Assembly (NCBI GenBank): GCA_903772945.1 | Contig: CAICTM010001174.1 | Span: forward strand, 1 to 34,988 | Direction of reading: 5' to 3' | Length of the DNA: 34,988 nucleotides | Source of the DNA: Seminavis robusta | Lineage: Eukaryota > Bacillariophyta > Bacillariophyceae > Naviculales > Naviculaceae | Part shown: one piece after another, positions 28,961 to 34,988 of the stretch | Layout of the letters: each line of letters begins with the position of its first letter | How positions within the stretch are numbered: the stretch's first letter is position 1 | Translations under genes and position numbers: made by a program | Notes under the pieces: generated by a model | What the model was told of the DNA's origin: nothing | Databases searched by the model: none | Seen by the model: only the letters and a program-made list of their open reading frames with translations

Positions 28961-30547
28961 ATGGGATCGATTCGTGAAGCCGCAGTTATCCTTTCCCTTT
29001 ATCTGTTACTCTCCAGCCATCCAGTAACTGGTTTCTCGCCGCAAGGATACCCCGTGTTCCGGTCGCCAAGGAGAAGCTTCAGACCATCCAACCAACGGCC
29101 AATATTGCTCTGGTCTGGATTGGATAGTAAGAATGAGGGAGAGGAATCCAGCAATCCTTCTGTCTCTGGTTGGCAACCAGATAGGATCCTTTCGTCCGTT
29201 TTGAAAAGCCTCTGGAAGGGCGTCACAATACCCTTTCCTCAACTGCGAAACACCTTGAAACCTCACTCCAGCGGATCGAAGATCAAGTTTGGAGTCAGTC
29301 TTCGAATCCGAGACTGTTTGGTGTTCCTACTTTCCTACCTCACTGTCGGTGTCCTGGCTTTTTCGTTTGTCTTTGAACGGTGGTCCATTGTAGATGCACT
29401 CTACTTTACATCCGTGTGCTTTTCTACAGTCGGGTGAGTGACAGTCTTCTCCTATTGACAGTATGATACATTCAGTCCCCTTTACAAAAAAACGAGAAAT
29501 ACCCTCAAAAGATCTACAACTCACAATGATCCATTTGTTGGGTTTTATTGAATTTTTTCAACAGCTATGGTGATTTGTGCCCCGAGACTGCGGCTGGAAG
29601 AATTTTCACAGGATTCTTTGGAATGGCAGGGATTGCATTCCTGGGAGCAGCTGTTGCTACAATCTGCTCCACTATTGTCCATTTAGACGTGGAATCCACC
29701 AAAAAGTACATGGAGACGGAGGGCAAGCGACGCATCTTGAACTTGTTCCAAAACAATAGCGAGAATGTTAAGGAGAAAACCACAACTGGAGAAAATCAAC
29801 GCGACAATAAGCTCCATCCGATGATAGTCAAGGTTTCGTCGTGGCTGGGTGCGGTGCGTGGCTCTCTGCCCTCTCTTTCCATCATATTTTTGGGTGGCGC
29901 CATCATGAGATTCTTGGATGGAGGATGGCATAGTATCGTGGAAACCATGTACTATTCCATCATCACAGGTAAATACAGAATGTATGTGTTCACAGGCATG
30001 CTGCAAGTGCAATGATCTTGGATTGATCATATTCATGCTCCCCACTTCTTTCTCCTACAGCGAGCACCATTGGACTGGGAGACTTTTGTCCTCGAACGCC
30101 ACGTGCTCGTCTGTTTGCCATTTTTTACATTCCTCTCTCCGTCGGAGCAGCGGGAGAGCTCCTGTCGAGTATTGCTACAGCATTAGTGAAAAGAAGGCAG
30201 GTAAGCCAGGAAACTGCTTGCCCCACCCATCACAACGGCACCATGACGGCAGCGTGCCGCTCACATAGCACTCTTCCTGCACCTCGCAGAAAAAGGCATA
30301 CGAAACGGATCTCCAATCCAATCTCACCCTTGCACATCTTCGGGCCATGGATGCCGATGATTCTGGATGTGTAGATAGAGAAGAGTACGTCTACTTCATG
30401 CTCAAGGAGATGGGGCTGATCTCTCAGAACGATCTAGATGAGTTGTTTCAACAGTTTGAAGCATTGGATGTGTCGAACAGCGGGAGACTGGACAAGGAAG
30501 ACTTGAAACTCATGGCCAAGCTAAAGGGTGCGGAGGTGCTAGATTGA
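28961..30547 (+). CDS. Plastid-targeted two-pore K+ channel with two EF hands (TPK-like)
   Basis: Four exons, 28961..29433, 29565..29968, 30061..30200 and 30290..30547, with GT-AG introns of 131, 92 and 89 bp, give 424 aa. Residues 1-24 are a signal peptide ending VTG before F25 (FSPQG), followed by a basic, Ser-rich stretch: the bipartite presequence of diatom plastid proteins. TM1 is at about 119-137; pore 1 holds the filter TVGYGD (156-161, split by intron 1). TM2 is at about 170-195, TM3 at about 263-275, and pore 2 holds TIGLGD (295-300), followed by a last helix (RLFAIFYIPLSVGAAGELL). The C-terminus carries two EF hands, D360-E371 (DADDSGCVDREE) and D399-D410 (DVSNSGRLDKED). The order matches plant TPK channels, which are Ca2+-modulated and found in vacuolar or thylakoid membranes. 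Plastid location is inferred from the presequence. Confidence 0.9.
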
Positions 30548-31039
30548 ACAACCGATGCGCATGCAGGAGGTTGCGTTCTACCAATAGAACAAACAAGGGG
30601 TCTCCGAGTTCCTGTTGAACATATTGAAACAAAAACATGTGGACAACCAAACCATTCGATACAAGGACACGGCTTGGTGCATGGTTCTCTGCAATCTCTT
30701 GACAGCTACTGAATGCTACCTAAAGAGGAGCACTACACAAGTTAGCATAGATGAGAGCTTCTAGTTTAAAGAGCATTTCCAGTATTGTGTTCTCGCTTGC
30801 AGCCATCTTCGACGACGAGAGAGTCGAATGCTTCTTGTGATAACCAGTGCTATGAGATGGCAACAGCAATTGTGATCCTGCTTCATGCTGGTGTACGGAT
30901 GCTTTGGTTGGCGGGTGGTGGTGGTGGGATGAATTCAATTCCATTTTCGGGAGTGCAATGTGGAGTGTCTAAGTAAAAGTTGGCCGAGGGTTCTTTTCTG
31001 CTGTCTATATCACCTGTCTGTTTTGTCTCCATGAAGGCT
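30548..31039. other. Convergent intergenic region
   Basis: No supported gene. It lies between the 3' ends of the channel gene (+) and the fabG gene (-) and should contain both 3' UTRs. A short GGTGGTGGTGGG run occurs at about 30916. Confidence 0.5.
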
Positions 31040-31903
31040 TTACGAAGCAGCAATGCCAACACCTCCATCCACATCAAAACAGTGTCCAGTAATGTAGTCT
31101 GCTCCTTCATCAATGGCCAAGAACCTTACCATGGCAGCCACTTCTTCTGGTTGTCCAAGGCGATGAAGAGGAATCGCATCAACCGATTTCTGAAGCTGTT
31201 CGTCGGTGAGTTTGGCTGTCATGGGCGTCTCAATGAACCCAGGGCAAATGGCATTGACCTTGATATTGTCTGCAGCAACCTCCTTAGCCAATGCCTTGGT
31301 GAACCCAATGACTCCACCCTTACTGGCCGCATAGTTGGCTTGACCGGGGTTTCCAATCTGCCCCACGACACTGGCAATGTTGATGATGCGACCTCCCTTG
31401 TAGTCTGTCTTTGCGGCGGCATTCAGGAATGCCTTGCAAACGTAAAAGTCTCCACTGAGATTGACATTGATTACGGCCGCAAAGTCTTTTGGTTTCATAC
31501 GAGGCACAAGATTATCCTTGGTGATACCTGCATTGTTGACGACAACATCTACTGTACCATAGTGATCAAAGGCTTGATCAAACATTTTTTCGACCTGTTC
31601 AAAGTTGGTACAATCAGCGGCAATGGCAATCCCATCACCTCCGACGGCAACAATTTCCTCGACGGTTTCCTGGGCAGCCTCATCACATCCGGGATAAAAG
31701 TTGACGACAATTTTGTGGCCGTGTTTGGCAATGTCCAACGCCATGGCCTTGCCCAAGCCTTGTGACGATCCCGTAATGAGAACGACCTTTGGGTCCTGTG
31801 CCAAATTCAACTTTGTTTTGGAGACGGATCCCAAAGGGCCTGGACGAACAAAGGCCGACACGGAGGAAGCTACAAACAGCACGAATGATAGGAAAACTCT
31901 CAT
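31040..31903 (-). CDS. fabG: 3-oxoacyl-[acyl-carrier-protein] reductase, plastid
   Basis: Single exon, 287 aa, ATG at 31903 and TAA at 31042-31040. Residues 1-17 are a signal peptide ending VSA before F18 (FVRPGPLG), the ASAFAP-type plastid presequence. The rest is a complete short-chain dehydrogenase: TGSSQGLG (44-51, NADPH binding), ADCTN (96-100), NNAG (123-126), and the catalytic S178 (NIASVVG), Y191 and K195 (YAASK), with PGFIETPMT and the C-terminal ITGHCFDVDGG typical of FabG. It reduces 3-oxoacyl-ACP to 3-hydroxyacyl-ACP with NADPH in plastid type II fatty-acid synthesis. It stands alone here, convergent with the channel gene, with no sign of damage. Another SDR activity cannot be excluded, but motif spacing and targeting both fit FabG. 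Confidence 0.93.
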   Translation of the reverse strand: MRVFLSFVLFVASSVSAFVRPGPLGSVSKTKLNLAQDPKVVLITGSSQGLGKAMALDIAKHGHKIVVNFYPGCDEAAQETVEEIVAVGGDGIAIAADCTNFEQVEKMFDQAFDHYGTVDVVVNNAGITKDNLVPRMKPKDFAAVINVNLSGDFYVCKAFLNAAAKTDYKGGRIINIASVVGQIGNPGQANYAASKGGVIGFTKALAKEVAADNIKVNAICPGFIETPMTAKLTDEQLQKSVDAIPLHRLGQPEEVAAMVRFLAIDEGADYITGHCFDVDGGVGIAAS

Positions 31904-33291
31904 GTTGATGGATCAGATATTAAAAATCAAAGAGAGGAATTGAGAGAACTGTTTTTCTTCGGAATGCAATTGAAAATCAATGAGCTATGGGTTGCATCGG
32001 TTCTGTGGAAGCTTTGGGTTCTCTTCGACGATTCCCATGGCAAAGATTGCACTTCTCATCTGTTGGCACTCCGTGTAGTTGCTTTTCTAATGAGCTCCTA
32101 TCCATTGGTAGTTTCTTCGGCCATCACCCAATGAAGAGGAAGCTGTTGGATGCGTCGCTTGTGCTTTGCGCAGATCCTTTCTAGATCCTTTGTGGATGCG
32201 AGCTGGGGCGTTCCGATTTTGATATCCTTCGCTTTCCCAGGCATTCCCGCTCGTGACTTGTCCCTCACACGATGGCCGTTAATGTCAGCAAAACACCAAA
32301 TTGTCGAGGATAGGCACCAGTGCTATTGTAGTACGTTTTCTTAATCTTAAAATAAGCTCACAATTTGTGCACCTGGACAATTTGCTAGCAAAATAGAAAC
32401 AGGTGTGGTGGCACCAACCACCATGGCCAGCTGCTGCTGGGCAGCATGGCAACAGGAGTAGAGTAGAGTACTCCCATGGATGGGAGACTGCAATGCAACA
32501 ACAAAAAGAGTCAGGAAAAGCACCATTTTCAGCCAAAAAGTGAGGCACTCCATCTTCCACGGCACTCACTCCTTCCAACGTACAGTACTGCTACAGTACT
32601 TCCAGCCGTACCGCTCCTACAGGTACAAAAGTACAGAACGCGTTCTTCCAACCTCATTGTCAAAATAACAGCATAAGCGAAAGCGCTCCACCTCCATGGT
32701 GAAACAGGCAACAACAAAGAAAGCGCCCTTCCATCATCGTTCTTCCATGCTCTTCCATAAGTGACCTCCATTGACACACCCGAAGCAGATGTCAACCTCC
32801 GTACAGTATCCTCCATACAAAACAAGTGACGTTTCGGCTGGTACATTGACTGGTTCCTACAGGTACAGTATCTCCTATACCGAATTGCTGACTGGTTACT
32901 TTACTGGTAAGAATGTACAAGCGGTACCCAGTGATTTAACGATTTTCAGTCTTGCGGGACGTTTTGAGAGGGTTCTGGTGATGTTCCGTGATGTTTTGTG
33001 ACGTTCCGCGACCCTCAGAAGGTTCCAGTGAGAACCCAAAGGTCACCTCCACGTTAATTCCTACATGACACCAGTACTGAACAAGATCTATTGGTATCTT
33101 TCCTTTTCCAAACTCCTCCTCGAGTCAACTTCCTTCCTCTCATAAATCTTAATTACAGGATACCAAACAGGACTTATTGTTGAGTCGCCCCAGGACACTG
33201 CCTCTATTTATAAGCGAATTGTCCACCGGCAACTAAAGACTATAGGCCCTCTGACACTTAACTCTTCTTTAAGGCAACTATCTTCTAACCG
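31904..33291. other. Intergenic region rich in GTAC words
   Basis: No supported gene. The left end is the fabG promoter side. At 32575-32640 and 32800-32930 there are repeated TACAGTAC and TCCTACAGGTACA words. At about 32975-33010 GTTCCGTGATGTTTTGTGACG is a near-repeat. A TATA-like box is found at 33205. Confidence 0.45.
33205..33213 (+). promoter_or_regulatory. TATA-like box
   Basis: TATTTATAA lies 87 bp upstream of the ATG at 33292, a plausible position for a core promoter with a short 5' leader. Confidence 0.4.
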
Positions 33292-33957
33292 ATGCGACTC
33301 CTGTGCAGCTTCGAAAACGATTACCGATACGCATACCTTGACCGCAACTTCTACCTCTCGCGCGACTGCAAAGGCAAGAAGATCAGAACCAAGGTAAAGT
33401 TCACGACCAAGTCTAGCGAGTACGACCGTGACCAGCTCACCTACAAGGTGACTCGGAACGCAGTATTGGTAGTGCAGTACTGCAAGTGCCCGACTTGGGA
33501 AGACAACGGATATTCGATCGCACGTCCGACGAGGACTGGGCGAAAATTCTCCCAGGAACTTTCGTCCATACAGCAGAAGCCTCACGTCCAGGACCGATTC
33601 ATCGTTTTGTTTGCCCCTGATCACATCCATCGTTCGGAAAAACCCGGTGTGATTTTAAGTGACGGCCAAAATCCGGGAGTGCCCAAATATTCATTGCAGG
33701 ACCGCGACGAAATTTACGGACTAGAGAACAGGTTCTACACTGGTTTGTCCCCACGAGACCTTGACGATATTGCCGTTGGATTGGCTCCAGATGTCGATTG
33801 GGTCCAGGCAGGTGAAAACCACGAACCCGAAGAATCCGAGACCGAAACCGAAGACGCTCCTGAAGAAGAAGCCCAAGTGATCGAAGTCGAAGTCAACGAA
33901 TCGAATCCGGAACAGCGTCAAGTGATTGTGTATTTGCCCGATTCCGACTCTGAATAG
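33292..33957 (+). CDS. Hypothetical acidic protein, 221 aa
   Basis: Single frame from the ATG at 33292 to the TAG at 33955-33957. No family is recognised. Residues 1-125 are basic to neutral and rich in Tyr, Arg and Lys (SFENDYRYAYLDRNFYLSRD, KIRTKVKFTTKSSEYDRDQL), suggesting a folded beta-rich domain. Then come DRFIVLFAPDHIHRSEKPGV and a segment LSPRDLDDIAVGLAPDVDWV. The C-terminal 50 residues are strongly acidic (EPEESETETEDAPEEEAQVI and the terminal DSDSE). There is no signal peptide or membrane segment. A TATA-like box sits at a suitable distance. Neighbouring sequence to the right is transposon-derived, so it could be an accessory gene of a mobile element. Function unknown. Confidence 0.6.
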   Translation: MRLLCSFENDYRYAYLDRNFYLSRDCKGKKIRTKVKFTTKSSEYDRDQLTYKVTRNAVLVVQYCKCPTWEDNGYSIARPTRTGRKFSQELSSIQQKPHVQDRFIVLFAPDHIHRSEKPGVILSDGQNPGVPKYSLQDRDEIYGLENRFYTGLSPRDLDDIAVGLAPDVDWVQAGENHEPEESETETEDAPEEEAQVIEVEVNESNPEQRQVIVYLPDSDSE

Positions 33958-34035
33958 GCGTGATTGAATAACGAGAACATTAGGGTAGTATAACTTAATT
34001 CTTTTCTTCCAACCTCCAACCAACAACTTCCAAAC

Positions 34036-34201
34036 ATGGCGAGCGTGATGACTGACCGAGAAGCTCCAGTGCCATACATCCGAACAACCACCTTTAAGGC
34101 GGATGAAGTGAAGTTCGAGTATGAGCAAGCAAAAGCAAGCATAAAGAAAATCAGTTCTATAATACGGAGCTGTTGGCTACCCTCAAGAATCTCTGGGCCT
34201 A
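34036..34201 (+). pseudogene. Short frameshifted ORF
   Basis: It starts at the ATG at 34036 (context AAACATGGCG) as MASVMTDREAPVPYIRTTTF and continues helical and charged (KADEVKFEYEQAK). Near 34135-34145, in an A-rich run, the second frame gives KENQFYNTELLATLKNLWA and a stop at about 34201. Both halves look like one short helical protein split by an indel. A programmed shift or a sequencing error are alternatives. No family recognised. Confidence 0.35.
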
Positions 34202-34334
34202 GTATCCGACAGTACAATGGTCACCTTTCATCTCTGGTGATTTGTGTCCAACCACAAAGTCTTGGGTTTGGCACTTGTGCGCTCTGGTGACTCAGGTGTG
34301 GCATGGCTGGGTAGATAGTGGCGTACCGTGCGTG

Positions 34335-34988
34335 TCATTGTGGGTGATGGACCACTATGTCTCCTGCCAATGTTGGCTGTGGTGGGTTGTAGCCCATCAG
34401 TTTCGATTTTAGCATGCTGCTCTGTGGTCTTGAGCATTTTAATGGGGGGTCACGCACACCACCACTTTCGTTCCACCAGTCTTTGAAGTTAACGCCGCCG
34501 CCGCAGTGTCGTTTCAAAGCATTCATGTCCTTAATAAAGAACTTCAAGTATCGATTCATCGTCTGCAATCGCAGCCACCACTGCTTTGTAGTCAAACCCA
34601 TCGGCTTGATTCTTTCTCTCATGTAGTTTGTTTGCTCATTGTACGCGTCATCTTTCAGCACTACCGTACACATGAACTTTGCCATCGTGGTCTTGTATGC
34701 TTCCCAATCTGTCTTTGTTCCGTCCACTATGTTGTTCCATTCGTCAAAGCTGATCCCGTAAAGATCTTCTTTGTTGCCTTAAACAGCAGGGTTGCATCGT
34801 TGGTTTTGTTGGTTTCGATGACCTTGAACTCGGCTTCGAGTTCCGCCTGTAATTTTTCCAATGCCTCGAAGGCATGTTCCGCATCTTCTTCACTCGTGTG
34901 TCCGTACGTCTTTAGGTACACTTTTCGAGATGCCTTTGCGGTTGTTGTCTCAGTTTGTCTCGACAAGCTTTCTCTGGTCTTTCTTTTC
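34335..34988 (-). pseudogene. Retrotransposon gag-like fragment, frameshifted, cut by the window edge
   Basis: The minus strand is open from the right window edge with a charged helical region (EEDAEHAFEALEKLQAELEA, then NDATLLFKATKK). A single frame change near 34770-34785 leads to YGISFDEWNNIVDG, DWEAYKTTMAKFM, and QTNYMRERIKPMGLTTKQWW followed by RLQTMNRYLKFF. The last part resembles the central gag segment of diatom LTR retrotransposons, where a conserved R..TMN.YL..F pattern follows a Met-rich motif. No zinc knuckle is seen before the stop at 34335. The family match is by pattern only and moderate. Confidence 0.45.

Noticed and set aside
32529..32846. 105-codon minus-strand frame in the GTAC-rich spacer
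   Set aside because: No domain, poor composition, and overlaps repeated GTAC words.

Overview
The window looks like nuclear DNA of a diatom, probably a pennate species with a repeat-rich genome; species is not determined. The reasons are: short GT-AG introns of about 80-180 bp (one with a canonical TACTAAC branch site); two proteins with the bipartite plastid presequence of secondary red plastids (signal peptide ending just before a Phe, as in VSA|F and VTG|F); a secreted protein with R-X-L processing sites like those of diatom silica and wall proteins; a CHASE-type hybrid histidine kinase; and decayed Harbinger and Ty3/gypsy elements.

Layout. 1-6800 is a transposon graveyard: a decayed PIF/Harbinger element (968-3036) with both its Myb-like and DDE genes, then a 5'-truncated, frameshifted Ty3/gypsy pol (about 3864-5290) with a candidate polypurine tract and LTR. 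6803-15178 is a genic block: an unrecognised 294-aa protein (+), a frameshifted flavoprotein-reductase pseudogene (-), a secreted, probably GPI-anchored RXL protein (-), and a two-exon gene (-) encoding a type II membrane protein that joins a beta-1,4-galactosyltransferase (GT7) domain to two tandem sulfotransferase-like domains. 15917-21456 holds a spliced, DUF6729-like zinc-ribbon transposase (+) facing a convergent unknown gene (-), then another unknown ORF (-) flanked by GC-rich twin hairpins and an 88-bp tandem repeat. 21457-24960 is gene-poor and full of tandem and inverted repeats. 24989-31903 is the second genic block: CHASE-HisKA-HATPase-REC hybrid kinase (+), a plastid-targeted two-pore K+ channel with EF hands (+), and plastid 3-oxoacyl-ACP reductase FabG (-). 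31904 to the end is mostly non-coding, with one acidic hypothetical protein (+), a short frameshifted ORF (+), and a frameshifted gag-like fragment (-) running off the right edge.

The genes do not form one pathway. The most unusual candidate is the galactosyltransferase plus double sulfotransferase-like fusion, whose architecture suggests that glycan extension and sulfation (or another P-loop-like transfer) are physically coupled in the Golgi. The transposase with its abutting convergent partner is a second candidate for a poorly described mobile element. Splice junctions were assigned by eye from reading frame, GT-AG signals and family motifs.
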